A DNA stretch of 64,000 nucleotides from Lachnospiraceae bacterium XBD2001. GTDB lineage: Bacteria; Bacillota; Clostridia; Lachnospirales; Lachnospiraceae. Numbering within the stretch: position 1 is the first letter of the stretch; each line of letters begins with the position of its first letter. The position numbers were made by a program, and so were the translations under genes. Shown here piece after piece: positions 1 to 8,475 of this stretch. The DNA lies in contig FPAN01000003.1 in assembly GCA_900116395.1 (NCBI GenBank), forward strand, positions 344,951 to 408,950, given 5' to 3'. The notes below the pieces were generated by a model, which was not told the origin of the DNA, did no database searches, and saw nothing but the letters and a program-made list of their open reading frames with translations.

Positions 1-70
1 CCGTAGCCATGGGACGAGGCGTTGTAATCTCTGTCGTCTTATACAGGTGATTAATTCCTACAATATCCAT
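1..70 (-). CDS. fliE: Flagellar hook-basal body protein FliE, N-terminal fragment
   Basis: The frame is open from an ATG at 68-70 to the window edge and is preceded by GGAGG at 76-80. About 23 residues are visible, starting MDIVGINHLY. It sits 16 bases after flgC in the same direction. FliE follows flgC in most Firmicutes flagellar operons and links the MS ring to the rod. The call rests mainly on position, because the visible stretch is short and only weakly diagnostic. The rest of the gene lies outside the window. Confidence 0.7.
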   Translation of the reverse strand, partial: MDIVGINHLYKTTEITTPRPMAT

Positions 71-86
71 GCAAGCCTCCTAACTA

Positions 87-530
87 TCAACCCTGTCCAA
101 TGGAAATTCCCTGCTGTGCCATGGTCTTCACTGCATCAAAAGCGGTGACGTTGGCCTGGTAAGCACGGGAAGAATCAATTAAGTTGGTCATCTCCGTAAC
201 CGTATTGACATTCGGGTAGGTGACATATCCGTTCTCATCCGCATCCGGATGGGACGGATCGTATTCCATAATCATATCCGTCTCATAATCTTCCGTAACG
301 GATACTACCTTCACGCCGTTACCCTTAAAAGACTGCGCGTAATTCAAGGTCTGTGCGAAGGTTGGATTCAAATTCTTCTCCGCAAAGGTCACAATCTTAC
401 GACGGTATGCACCGCCTTCTTCCGTACGGGTGGTATTCACATTGGCAATATTCTCCGCAATGGTATCCATACGAAACCGCTGTGCGGTCATTCCGGATGC
501 GCAAATATCAAATGATTGAAATAATCCCAT
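87..530 (-). CDS. flgC: Flagellar basal-body rod protein FlgC
   Basis: The 147-residue product is a proximal rod subunit of the flagellar basal body, exported by the flagellar type III apparatus. The N-terminus carries the rod/hook signature: a hydrophobic helix (IxASGMTAQRFRMD) followed by ENIANVNTT, matching the family motif around A-x-N-[IL]-A-N-x-x-T. The C-terminal helix (residues 115-147) is the matching amphipathic segment used in rod assembly. Length is normal for FlgC. It lies between flgB (19-base gap) and fliE and should be co-transcribed with them. Confidence 0.96.
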   Translation of the reverse strand: MGLFQSFDICASGMTAQRFRMDTIAENIANVNTTRTEEGGAYRRKIVTFAEKNLNPTFAQTLNYAQSFKGNGVKVVSVTEDYETDMIMEYDPSHPDADENGYVTYPNVNTVTEMTNLIDSSRAYQANVTAFDAVKTMAQQGISIGQG

Positions 531-549
531 AATTCACCTCCGGATATCC

Positions 550-954
550 TTATGACTTGGTTACAATATCAAAACGATTGAACTCGCTTGATACGGTAGT
601 ACTCAAGGTCTGGTAATTCAACTGTTCCGAAGCCAGCTCAACGTTCTCCGTATCCACATCCACATTGTTGCGGTCAATACGATACTTGAAGTTGGCGTAA
701 TCGGTGTACTGCTTGCCGTTAAGCTTGGCAAGATCCATATTCTTCACAATACGGTCTACGGAATTATCCGCAATCCGCATGGATGTACTTCTCATCTGCT
801 GTTCCAGGACGCTCTTAAACTCAATGTCCTGTCGCTTATAGTTCGGTGTATCAACGTTAGCCAAGTTGTTGGCAATCATCGTCTGTCTGGTCCAACTGGC
901 ATCCAGGGTACGATCCAATACGTTGATGTAAGAAAATGCATTGGAAGAAATCAT
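550..954 (-). CDS. flgB: Flagellar basal-body rod protein FlgB
   Basis: The 134-residue product is a proximal rod protein and usually the first gene of the fla/che operon. The N-terminal rod motif reads NNLANVDTPNYKR (residues about 30-42), and the C-terminal half ends in the usual assembly helix. The ATG at 954 was chosen because AAGGGAG lies 5 bases upstream; an in-frame TTG at 975 has no such site. A sigma-A-like promoter lies just upstream, so flagellar transcription can start independently of codY, which ends in a terminator. Confidence 0.95.
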   Translation of the reverse strand: MISSNAFSYINVLDRTLDASWTRQTMIANNLANVDTPNYKRQDIEFKSVLEQQMRSTSMRIADNSVDRIVKNMDLAKLNGKQYTDYANFKYRIDRNNVDVDTENVELASEQLNYQTLSTTVSSEFNRFDIVTKS

Positions 955-991
955 AGAAACTCCCTTCTGGTACAAACACCATTCTCAATTT

Positions 992-1020
992 ATTATAGAA
1001 ATATATGTAAAAAAAGACAA
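992..1020 (-). promoter_or_regulatory. Sigma-A-type promoter of flgB
   Basis: On the minus strand TTGTCT (1015-1020), a 17-base spacer and a perfect TATAAT (992-997) lie 38 bases upstream of the flgB start. This places the start of the flgBC-fliE operon between the codY terminator and flgB. Confidence 0.7.
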
Positions 1021-1085
1021 GTATTTTCTCATGATATTGTGCTTTTTAGATTCAGAATTTACTAAATATAGTCTTTGCCTTTTTC

Positions 1086-1127
1086 TAAAAAAAGAAAAGG
1101 GACTTATAGTCACCTATAAATCCCTTT
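1086..1127 (-). terminator. Factor-independent terminator after codY
   Basis: A 14-base stem with one or two mismatches (1114-1127 with 1096-1109) and a four-base loop is followed on the minus strand by a run rich in T (1086-1095). It separates codY from the flagellar operon. Confidence 0.85.
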
Positions 1128-1166
1128 ACGTGTTTCATCCATGTATTCAATTGTTACGAATCTACT

Positions 1167-1949
1167 CTAGATATCGGCATCTTCCTGTAACTTCTTAAGT
1201 TCATCGAATACCGCATCATTCAAGACCTTGATGTAAGTTCCCTTCATTCCGGAAGAACGGGACTCAATCACGCCTGCACTCTCAAACTTACGAAGTGCAT
1301 TGACGATGACGGATCTGGTAATGCCTACACGATCTGCAATACGGGAAGCAACCAAGATACCCTCATTGCCATCCAACTCTTCGAAGATGTGAACGATTGC
1401 TTCCTGCTCGGAGAAAGATAAAGTATTGATCGCAGACTTCACAATACGCTTCTTACGGCTCTCCTCTGCATTCTCCTCATTCACGGAACGCATCATCTCA
1501 AGTCCGACAACGGTGGTACCGTACTCAGACAGGATAATGTCATCAATGTCATACTGCTTATCGTAACGATAAACAAACAAAGTACCAAGACGCTCACCTG
1601 CAATATCAATTGGTGTGATAATTGCTGCATAACGATGAATATCATCCTTCTCAAAACCCAAAGTCTCAAGATTTACATTCTCTTTAGTAGATAAAATCCC
1701 AAGTAAACGTTCATTGAGCATTGGATCGATAAAACCGCCAACCTTGTCAACAATAAGCTCTGTCAAATCCTTGGTTCCGTCTGCGTGGCTAAGGCCAAGC
1801 GCCTTACCCTTCTTGCTGATTACAAGAATGGAAGAATCCAGAATCTCGGTCAAAACAGAACAAATATCGTTAAATACTACTTTGGAAGAATTATTGTTAT
1901 GCAATAATTTTCCAATCTTACGGGTCTTATCTAAAAGCTGTACACTCAT
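1167..1949 (-). CDS. codY: GTP- and branched-chain-amino-acid-sensing global repressor CodY
   Basis: The 260-residue product is a dimeric repressor active when isoleucine/valine and GTP are plentiful. An N-terminal GAF domain (about residues 1-155) binds effectors, and a C-terminal winged helix binds AT-rich operators; the HTH is visible as VGITRSVIVNALRKFESAG followed by the wing RSSGMKGTYIKV. The ATG at 1949 follows GGAGGAAG and gives the typical start MSVQLLDKTRKIG; 22 upstream in-frame codons are not family-like. The gene has its own promoter containing a CodY-box-like sequence and a terminator, so it is probably autoregulated. Confidence 0.97.
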   Translation of the reverse strand: MSVQLLDKTRKIGKLLHNNNSSKVVFNDICSVLTEILDSSILVISKKGKALGLSHADGTKDLTELIVDKVGGFIDPMLNERLLGILSTKENVNLETLGFEKDDIHRYAAIITPIDIAGERLGTLFVYRYDKQYDIDDIILSEYGTTVVGLEMMRSVNEENAEESRKKRIVKSAINTLSFSEQEAIVHIFEELDGNEGILVASRIADRVGITRSVIVNALRKFESAGVIESRSSGMKGTYIKVLNDAVFDELKKLQEDADI

Positions 1950-1986
1950 ATACTTCCTCCAAAAAACTACTACAGATAACAGATAC

Positions 1987-2015
1987 ATCATAGCATATCT
2001 GTCGAAAAAATTCAA
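1987..2015 (-). promoter_or_regulatory. codY promoter
   Basis: TTGAAT (2010-2015), a 17-base spacer and TATGAT (1987-1992) with an upstream TGC (extended -10) read toward codY. The transcription start would fall about 30 bases before the codY ATG. Confidence 0.65.
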
Positions 2016-2016
2016 T

Positions 2017-2031
2017 TATTTTCAAAAAACT
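2017..2031 (-). promoter_or_regulatory. Candidate CodY operator
   Basis: AGTTTTTTGAAAATA on the minus strand matches the CodY consensus AATTTTCWGAAAATT at 12 of 15 positions. It abuts the -35 element of the codY promoter, as expected for an autoregulatory site. The match is by eye, and AT-rich flanks raise the chance of coincidence. Confidence 0.5.
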
Positions 2032-2061
2032 TGAGTTAATATCTCTAAAGTGTCACAAAAA

Positions 2062-4134
2062 TCAAGATTTTGATTCTGCAATATAACCACATTGCTCGTT
2101 CGCACAAACAATTCGGTTACCTTTTTGAACCATGTACCCGCCGCACTTCGGACATTTGTCCGCTACCGGTCGAGGCCAGCTCATAAAGTCGCATTCCGGA
2201 TAATCTTCACAGCCATAGAAGCGACGACCCTTCTTGGTCTTACGAACCACGATATCCTTACCGCACTTCGGACAGCTAACGCCGATTTTCTCCAGATACG
2301 GCTTGGTATTGCGGCAATCCGGGAATCCCGGACAAGCCAAGAATTTGCCGTGTGGGCCATATTTGATGACCATATTACGACCACAGTTCTCGCAAATGAC
2401 ATCCGTTACTTCATCGGAGATTTCTACCTTCTGTAACTGCTCTTCCGCAATTTTAACGGATTCTTCCAAATCCGGATAGAAGTTGCGGACGATGGATTTC
2501 CAGTCCACTTCTCCTTCTTCCACGCCATCCAGTAAGCTCTCCATATTAGCGGTAAAGCTCTCATCCACGATGGTCGGGAAAGATTCCTTCATGATATCGT
2601 TGACCACATCGCCAAGCTCTGTCACGAAGATGCTACGACCTTCTTTACCAATGTAACGACGCTTTAGAAGCACCGTTATAGTCGGTGAATAGGTACTTGG
2701 TCGGCCGATTCCAAGCTCCTCCAAGGTATGTACCAAAGAAGCTTCGGTAAAATGTGCCGGCGGCTGGGTGAAGTGTTGCTTCTCCTGGAATTCCTTCAGA
2801 GTAAGCACACTCTCCTCATTCAAAGATTCCGTAACGGCATTCTTATCCTCTTCCTCATCATCGGCAGAAACATAAACACTCATGAAACCGTCGAAGATAC
2901 GCTTGGAAGTTGCAAGTGAGAACACGTAATCGCCGGCACCCACACGTACCGTCGTGGTCTCATATTCCGCAGATGACATCTGACTTGCCATAAAGCGACG
3001 CCAAATCAGCTGATACAGGCGGAACTGATCTCTGGATAAGGATTCCTTAATTTCAGATGGAATCAGATGCAAATTCGCAGGACGAATTGCTTCATGGGCA
3101 TCCTGGATGTTCTTCTTGGACTTCTTCGTGGAGATATCCGTATCATCGGAAAACTCCGCACCGAAAGTCTCCGTAATGAAGGCCTTGGCATCCGCCTTCG
3201 CTTCTTCGGAAATACGAACGGAATCCGTACGAAGGTAAGTAATCAAACCAACGGTACCGCTGCCCTTGATATCCACACCTTCATACAACTGCTGTGCAAC
3301 CTGCATGGTCTTCTGCAAAGAGAAGTTCAATGCTTTGGATGCTTCCTGCTGTAAGGTAGAAGTGGTAAACGGAAGTGGTTTCTTCTTCTCACGCTTCGAC
3401 TTCTTGCTGCTAATTACATGGAAGGATTCCTTCTCGCAAGCCTTCATAATCTCATCCAAAGTTGCCTTGTCCGAGATATCCATCTTGCCATTCTTATCCC
3501 CGTAGAAGCTTGCAACAATCGGCTTCTTCGCACCTTTGACGGATAATTCCACGTCCAAGGTGTAATATTCCTTCGGAATAAATGCATTGATTTCCGCCTC
3601 GCGATCGCAAATGATGCGCAAGGTTACGGACTGCACACGTCCGGCAGATAGTCCACGTTTTACCTTCGCCCAAAGCAACGGACTGATACGGTAACCAACC
3701 ATACGGTCCAGGATTCGACGAGCCTGCTGTGCATCGACCAGATTCATATCAATATCTCTTGGATGCTTGAATGAACTCTTGACTGCATTTTTCGTGATTT
3801 CGTTAAATGTAATCCGGGAATAGGATTTGTCTTCCAGCTTCAACGCCTTGGTCAAATGCCAGGAAATTGCTTCTCCCTCCCGGTCCGGATCTGTCGCGAG
3901 ATAAATATGATCTGCCTTCTTCACTTCCTTACGGAGGGAAGCAAGCAAATCACCCTTGCCTCGGATGGTAATGTAGCGCGGTTCGAAATCATTATCAGGG
4001 TCGATTCCCAGTTGACTCTTCGGTAAATCACGAACGTGACCGTTCGAAGCCACAACTTCGTAATTCTTTCCCAGGAATTTTTTGATTGTTTTCACTTTGG
4101 TAGGGGACTCTACGATTACAAGATTCTTAGCCAT
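2062..4134 (-). CDS. topA: DNA topoisomerase I (type IA)
   Basis: The 690-residue product relaxes negative supercoils by cutting one strand through a tyrosine. The TOPRIM domain starts at the N-terminus (VIVESPTKVKTI, then ATDPDREGEAI with the metal-binding acidic residues). The active-site tyrosine is in TYLRTDSVRI near residue 300. The C-terminus holds three four-cysteine zinc ribbons (CENCG...CPGFPDC, CPKCG...CEDYPEC, CPKCG...CANEQC). It lies 17 bases after dprA and upstream of codY, an order also known in Bacillus, where trmFO, xerC and clpQY separate topA from codY; those genes are absent here. Confidence 0.98.
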   Translation of the reverse strand: MAKNLVIVESPTKVKTIKKFLGKNYEVVASNGHVRDLPKSQLGIDPDNDFEPRYITIRGKGDLLASLRKEVKKADHIYLATDPDREGEAISWHLTKALKLEDKSYSRITFNEITKNAVKSSFKHPRDIDMNLVDAQQARRILDRMVGYRISPLLWAKVKRGLSAGRVQSVTLRIICDREAEINAFIPKEYYTLDVELSVKGAKKPIVASFYGDKNGKMDISDKATLDEIMKACEKESFHVISSKKSKREKKKPLPFTTSTLQQEASKALNFSLQKTMQVAQQLYEGVDIKGSGTVGLITYLRTDSVRISEEAKADAKAFITETFGAEFSDDTDISTKKSKKNIQDAHEAIRPANLHLIPSEIKESLSRDQFRLYQLIWRRFMASQMSSAEYETTTVRVGAGDYVFSLATSKRIFDGFMSVYVSADDEEEDKNAVTESLNEESVLTLKEFQEKQHFTQPPAHFTEASLVHTLEELGIGRPSTYSPTITVLLKRRYIGKEGRSIFVTELGDVVNDIMKESFPTIVDESFTANMESLLDGVEEGEVDWKSIVRNFYPDLEESVKIAEEQLQKVEISDEVTDVICENCGRNMVIKYGPHGKFLACPGFPDCRNTKPYLEKIGVSCPKCGKDIVVRKTKKGRRFYGCEDYPECDFMSWPRPVADKCPKCGGYMVQKGNRIVCANEQCGYIAESKS

Positions 4135-4151
4135 TTGAAAACCTCTGATAT

Positions 4152-5330
4152 TTATTTACATCGAATGTATTGATTCTTAAAGCTTTCCTTAATGAGACCC
4201 TTTTCACACAAACGCATCACAACGGAAATCAGCTTTAAGAGGTCTAAGCCAGTCTCATCCGCTACATCCTGGATACTTCTGGCATAGAAATCGAAACAAC
4301 TATACACCATCGATTCTTCTTTTTCAAGGGAAAAATTCTGTAAATTATCAGATTTTTCCTTAGATTCGACGATTGTTTTATCAATTTTATCTGTTTTGCG
4401 CGGAGCATAATGGGTGGTTTTCGGAACAAGATTTGTTTCTTCCATATAAGACTCCGCAGTCCTTGGAAGATAGTCTTCCAGAAAGAGATCCGGACTCTGC
4501 AGAATCCCTGCTCCCTGGCGGATTAGAAGGTTACAGCCAAGGCTCATGGTATCCGTAATTCGCCCCGGCATGGCATAGATATCCCGGCCCTGTTCCAAGG
4601 CAAAATCCACGGTAATTAAGGACCCGCTTTTCTCTTTTGCTTCCATCACCATCACCACATCCGACAGTCCGGAAATAATTCGGTTTCTTGCAGGAAAAAA
4701 ATGCGCCATGGGCATGGTTCCCGGGCAATACTGAGACAGAATCAACCCGTTTTGCTTCAAGAGCTCATAAATATCCCGATTCTCTTTGGGATAACAGAAT
4801 TCCACGCCCCCACCAAGAACCGCAATGGTTTTGCCGTTGCCCTTCAGGGCGCCCCGATGGGAAGCGCCGTCAATGCCTCGGGCCATTCCGCTTACAATGA
4901 CATAATCCTTCTCGGCCAGTTGCATTGCAAAGTGTTCCGACATAGTTCGACCGTATGATGTTGCCCGTCTGGCCCCCACCATTCCGATGCATGGTTTTTC
5001 AGTGATAGAGAGATCTCCGATGTAAAAAAGCCCATAGGGTGCATCCGCAATACAGCGCAGACGCTTCGGATAATCTTCCATCGAAAGAGTCGTCAGGCGA
5101 ATGCCTTTTGCAATCATTTCGTTGGTCTTCTTCTCGATCACGCTTGGTTGCTTGGAAGCTTCCATGGCAGCAATCTGTTCCTTGGATAAAAAGCCTAACC
5201 CTTCGTACACCAAAACAGATGCCTCATAAATTGCCTTGGCATTCCCCAGCGCCTCAAACACACTGCATTTTTTCAAATCCGTAAGCCCATAATAGGATGC
5301 CCACCAATACTCATAACATAATTCCATCAT
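4152..5330 (-). CDS. dprA: DNA-processing protein DprA/Smf
   Basis: The 392-residue product loads RecA on incoming single-stranded DNA during transformation and occurs in many non-competent bacteria. The Rossmann-like core shows the family motifs GMARGIDGASHRGAL and SLITVDFALEQGRDIYAMPG; a small winged-helix domain (DprA_WH) fits the C-terminal 60 residues. The start at 5330 makes an ATGA overlap with the comM stop, which favours translational coupling; a second ATG follows immediately. It forms an operon with comM and topA. Confidence 0.96.
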   Translation of the reverse strand: MMELCYEYWWASYYGLTDLKKCSVFEALGNAKAIYEASVLVYEGLGFLSKEQIAAMEASKQPSVIEKKTNEMIAKGIRLTTLSMEDYPKRLRCIADAPYGLFYIGDLSITEKPCIGMVGARRATSYGRTMSEHFAMQLAEKDYVIVSGMARGIDGASHRGALKGNGKTIAVLGGGVEFCYPKENRDIYELLKQNGLILSQYCPGTMPMAHFFPARNRIISGLSDVVMVMEAKEKSGSLITVDFALEQGRDIYAMPGRITDTMSLGCNLLIRQGAGILQSPDLFLEDYLPRTAESYMEETNLVPKTTHYAPRKTDKIDKTIVESKEKSDNLQNFSLEKEESMVYSCFDFYARSIQDVADETGLDLLKLISVVMRLCEKGLIKESFKNQYIRCK

Positions 5331-6865
5331 TGTAATTCCGCCTCCCAATACTTTTTGTCCATGCTCTTATAGGTACAAGCCAACATCAGATGATCGATGC
5401 CGATGTGCTCTTTTCCTTCCAAATCCGCAATGGTTCTTGCTACCCGAATGACCTTGTGGTAGGTGCGGGCCGTAAGGCCCAAGGTATCGAACTGCTGCTT
5501 CATGAAGGCGGTTTCCGCTTCTCCTAATGGGCAAAACCTGGGTATGTCCTTCGCCGGAATCTCACTGTTGAAGCGGTAGGTTTCCTTGGCAAATCGCTCC
5601 TTTTGTATTTGTTGTGCTGCAACCACGCGCTTACGGATGTCTTCGGAAGTTTCATTGCCTCCGTTTTTTACAATATCATTGTATTGCACCTTCTCCACGG
5701 ACACACAGATATCCATACGGTCCAAAAGTGGCTGGGAAATTCGTCCTAGGTATCGATCGATTTGAGGCTTCGTGCAATGACATCTTGCTGCATCCGCAGA
5801 AGCAAAATATCCGCAAGGACATGGGTTCATGGCAGATACCAGCATGAAATTCGCCGGAAAAGTAAAGTCTCCGTTCACCCTGGACACATGGATTACCTTA
5901 TCTTCCAAGGGCTGGCGCAGAATTTCAATGGTCTCCCGACGAAATTCCGGTAATTCATCCAGGAACAACACCCCGCGATGGGCAAGGGAAATCTCCCCCG
6001 GATGAGGAACACTTCCGCCACCGGCCAAGCCATTGGCGGATATGGTATGATGGGGCGCGCGAAACGGACGCTTGTTAATCAGGCTTGGATTCTCTCCAAA
6101 AAGACCGCAAACACTGTAAATCTTGGATACTTCCAATTGTTCTTCCAGGGACATGGGCGGTAAGATTGACGGAATACACTTGGCCACCATGGATTTGCCA
6201 GCACCGGGCGGTCCGATCATCAGGAAATTGTGCATACCGCTCACTGCGATTTCGCAGGCTTTTCGAAGGAATTGTTGTCCATTGATATAGGCAAAATCCG
6301 GCACGTCACTTTTGAACCCCTGCTCCTTCACTTCTTCCGGAATTTCCAGTGGCATTTTTTCATTCAAAAATGCAATGACCTGGCATAAATCCCGTACCGG
6401 ATGAATGGTCATATCCGGCACCAGCATGCCTTCCCGATAGTTCTCGTATGGTAACAACACATGATGAATTCCGGCGCTTCTTGCAGCAAGTACCATGGGA
6501 AGAATTCCCGTAACGGGATGCACCTCTCCATTCAGGCCCAATTCGCCGATGAACAGCGTATCTTCCAATGATTTGGGATGGATTTCACCGTTGGCTGCCA
6601 ATACGGCAATGGCAATGGCCAAATCAAATCCGCTTCCGTTCTTTTTTACATTTGCCGGGGATAGATTCACGGTAATACGCTTAATCGGCAAGACGTAGCC
6701 ACTGTTGCGCAGGGCACCTCTTACGCGGTCTTTGGCTTCCCGCACTTCCGACGATAGGTAACCCACCAGTTCAAACATGGGCATACCTTCACTGATATCC
6801 GCTTCCACGCGGACAATACTGCTCTCAATGCCACTGACATTCGTGGACATGACTGCTTTGTACAT
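5327..6865 (-). CDS. comM: YifB/ComM-type AAA+ ATPase, Mg-chelatase-like
   Basis: The 512-residue product is a hexameric AAA+ helicase-like ATPase; in Haemophilus and Vibrio, ComM promotes branch migration during natural transformation. An N-terminal ChlI-like/Lon-like domain (residues 1-170) precedes the Mg-chelatase ATPase core with Walker A GPPGAGKS near residue 220, Walker B GVLFLDELPEF, and a cysteine-bearing CPCGYF loop. The C-terminal Mg_chelatase_C domain ends with KSMDKKYWEAELQ. AGGAG lies 5 bases before the ATG. Pairing with dprA suggests a DNA-uptake or recombination role. Confidence 0.96.
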   Translation of the reverse strand: MYKAVMSTNVSGIESSIVRVEADISEGMPMFELVGYLSSEVREAKDRVRGALRNSGYVLPIKRITVNLSPANVKKNGSGFDLAIAIAVLAANGEIHPKSLEDTLFIGELGLNGEVHPVTGILPMVLAARSAGIHHVLLPYENYREGMLVPDMTIHPVRDLCQVIAFLNEKMPLEIPEEVKEQGFKSDVPDFAYINGQQFLRKACEIAVSGMHNFLMIGPPGAGKSMVAKCIPSILPPMSLEEQLEVSKIYSVCGLFGENPSLINKRPFRAPHHTISANGLAGGGSVPHPGEISLAHRGVLFLDELPEFRRETIEILRQPLEDKVIHVSRVNGDFTFPANFMLVSAMNPCPCGYFASADAARCHCTKPQIDRYLGRISQPLLDRMDICVSVEKVQYNDIVKNGGNETSEDIRKRVVAAQQIQKERFAKETYRFNSEIPAKDIPRFCPLGEAETAFMKQQFDTLGLTARTYHKVIRVARTIADLEGKEHIGIDHLMLACTYKSMDKKYWEAELQ

Positions 6866-6918
6866 TTCACTCCTAACCGGGGAAATTCGTCGAACGACAT
6901 TAGAAAAAATCGTTATGT

Positions 6919-6947
6919 ATCATAACACAAAAATAGGTATAATAAAA
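6919..6947 (-). promoter_or_regulatory. Candidate promoter of the comM-dprA-topA operon
   Basis: An extended -10, TGT followed by TATGAT (6919-6924), reads toward comM with a weak -35 about 16 bases upstream. It lies back to back with the rluA-type promoter, so the two divergent units share control DNA. Confidence 0.45.
6938..6943 (+). promoter_or_regulatory. -10 element directly upstream of the pseudouridine synthase start
   Basis: A perfect TATAAT ends 7 bases before the ATG at 6951, so the predicted transcription start falls at or within a base or two of the start codon. No convincing -35 is present (TTATGT with a 19-base spacer is the best) and there is no Shine-Dalgarno sequence. Confidence 0.5.
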
Positions 6948-6950
6948 CCC

Positions 6951-7832
6951 ATGAATCGAAAAATCAATTACGAAATTACAAAAGAATACCCGTCCATCCA
7001 TGCGTTTTTCAAGGAAAAGCATTATCCGAAGGGTTTGGTGGCTTCTCTGAAACGCAACCCTTTGGTATGGAAAAACGGTGAGGCATGCATGCTCTATCAA
7101 CCACTGCAAATCGGAGATATTCTAACGATTCAGCTTCCGGAAGAAAACACCCACTCTTCCTTGCAAATCGTACCGATTCACGTGGATTTGGATGTGGTCT
7201 ATGAAGACGAGGATATCCTTGTAATCAATAAGCCTGCAGGCATGTCCATTCATCCTTCCATCAACCACTATGAGGATTCTCTGGCTAACGCCGTCGCCGG
7301 CTATTATGCTGCCAAGGGCGAATCCATTGTCTTTCGCTGCGTGAACCGTCTGGACAAGAATACCACGGGACTTACCATCATCGCTAAGAATCTCTTAGCT
7401 TCGGCGGTTTTAAATACCCAGGGGAAGAATCGGGAGATTCATCGCACCTATTACGCCATTGTTGAAGGAGAAATTGCCACTGATGGAGTTGTGGATGCTC
7501 CCATTGGACGTGTGGATGATTCCGTCATCTTACGAGGTGTGGATTACGAAAACGGCCAGTCAGCCATCACCCACTACCATCCCATTCGCTACAACAATGG
7601 CTATACTTTGATCCAGTGTACCTTAGAAACCGGTCGCACCCATCAGATTCGGGTACATATGAACCACATCGGTCATCCATTGCCGGGGGATTACCTCTAT
7701 CACCCCGTATTTGACCATATTTCCCGTCAGCCCTTACATTCCTACCGTTTGACCTTTTCACACCCGATTACGGGCGAATACATGGATTTTACGTGTCCTA
7801 TACCAAAAGATATGGAGGAGCTCATTGGTTAA
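6951..7832 (+). CDS. RluA-family RNA pseudouridine synthase
   Basis: The 293-residue product isomerises uridine in rRNA or tRNA. The catalytic motif is VNRLDKNTTG, where the aspartate is the nucleophile, preceded by DEDILVINKPAGM and followed by ETGRTHQIRVHM. An N-terminal S4-like segment (residues 1-75) would bind RNA. The exact target (RluC-, RluD- or YlyB-like) cannot be read from sequence. The ATG at 6951 begins the family-like MNRKINYEI; an upstream in-frame ATG at 6915 also lacks a ribosome binding site. The nearby -10 box suggests a leaderless message. Confidence 0.9.
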   Translation: MNRKINYEITKEYPSIHAFFKEKHYPKGLVASLKRNPLVWKNGEACMLYQPLQIGDILTIQLPEENTHSSLQIVPIHVDLDVVYEDEDILVINKPAGMSIHPSINHYEDSLANAVAGYYAAKGESIVFRCVNRLDKNTTGLTIIAKNLLASAVLNTQGKNREIHRTYYAIVEGEIATDGVVDAPIGRVDDSVILRGVDYENGQSAITHYHPIRYNNGYTLIQCTLETGRTHQIRVHMNHIGHPLPGDYLYHPVFDHISRQPLHSYRLTFSHPITGEYMDFTCPIPKDMEELIG

Positions 7833-7853
7833 ATGGCTCCTCCATTATTTTTT
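7812..7853 (+). terminator. Terminator overlapping the end of the pseudouridine synthase gene
   Basis: A perfect 9-base stem (7812-7820 with 7837-7845) is followed by TATTTTTT. The left arm is inside the coding sequence and the stop codon sits in the loop. On the other strand the same hairpin is followed by a short T run, so it may also serve the converging DUF5662 gene. Confidence 0.75.
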
Positions 7854-8462
7854 GTTCTTTAATATATAACGGCGAATATAATCTTCCGTATATGCTTCGC
7901 CTTTTTCCGCAAGCATTGCAAGCATAAATTCCAGCAATGCGCCGGTCTCGGGGTGCAATAGCATCTTGGCTTTGCCCTTATTGTAATAATTTAAGGCACT
8001 GTCATCCCGATAAGCATCCTTCATGTAATTCTTACAGGCTGCCACACGGTCCACATACATCTCCACCACATAGCACACCGGCATCTTCATGCCACCGTAC
8101 GGGCGGTCGGGATCTAACGTATAATCAATCCAGTATTCCAGATGATGCAAGTTACGGCCCTTGTGGTGCAACCAGGCACGGGATGCCCCTTCCTGCTCAC
8201 GTTCCACGTTATTCGGGCTCTTATCTCCCTGGAAATACCGACATCCGGCAATGAATTCCACCGGATGGTACTTGCTCATATCATGCAATAATCCTTGCTT
8301 ATACAAGCCCAATCGAAAGCATCCCTGCATCACCAAACGCTTGTGATGATTGATGGTTTTCAAATGCCCCCAGGCCTTACGCCAGGAGAACTTCCCTTTC
8401 TGGCCGGGCATCCGATTATATTCCTCCAAGAATCCTTCGATATCTGCTCTTGGATCAATCAT
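7845..8462 (-). CDS. DUF5662 family protein
   Basis: The 205-residue cytosolic protein is recognised from the family pattern HLKTINHHKRLVM, LLHDMSKYHPVEF, AWLHHKGRNLHHLEYW and a terminal helix ending in YIRRYILKNKK. Paired His/Asp residues (LLHDxSK, HHxxxxHHLE) resemble HD-type metal-dependent phosphohydrolases, so a nucleotidase- or phosphatase-like activity is possible but unproven. It begins 13 bases after the GH13-like gene, with AGGAG about 10 bases before its ATG, and is probably co-transcribed with it. Confidence 0.8.
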   Translation of the reverse strand: MIDPRADIEGFLEEYNRMPGQKGKFSWRKAWGHLKTINHHKRLVMQGCFRLGLYKQGLLHDMSKYHPVEFIAGCRYFQGDKSPNNVEREQEGASRAWLHHKGRNLHHLEYWIDYTLDPDRPYGGMKMPVCYVVEMYVDRVAACKNYMKDAYRDDSALNYYNKGKAKMLLHPETGALLEFMLAMLAEKGEAYTEDYIRRYILKNKK

Positions 8463-8475
8463 TTTTTCTGTACTC

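Noticed and set aside
1045..1062. Possible CodY box upstream of the flgB promoter (AATTCTGAAT core)
   Set aside because: Only about 9 of 15 consensus positions match in an AT-rich region; too weak to call.
941..1198. 85-codon plus-strand frame between codY and flgB
   Set aside because: It runs across the codY terminator and flgB promoter, has no ribosome binding site and encodes a composition unlike a protein.
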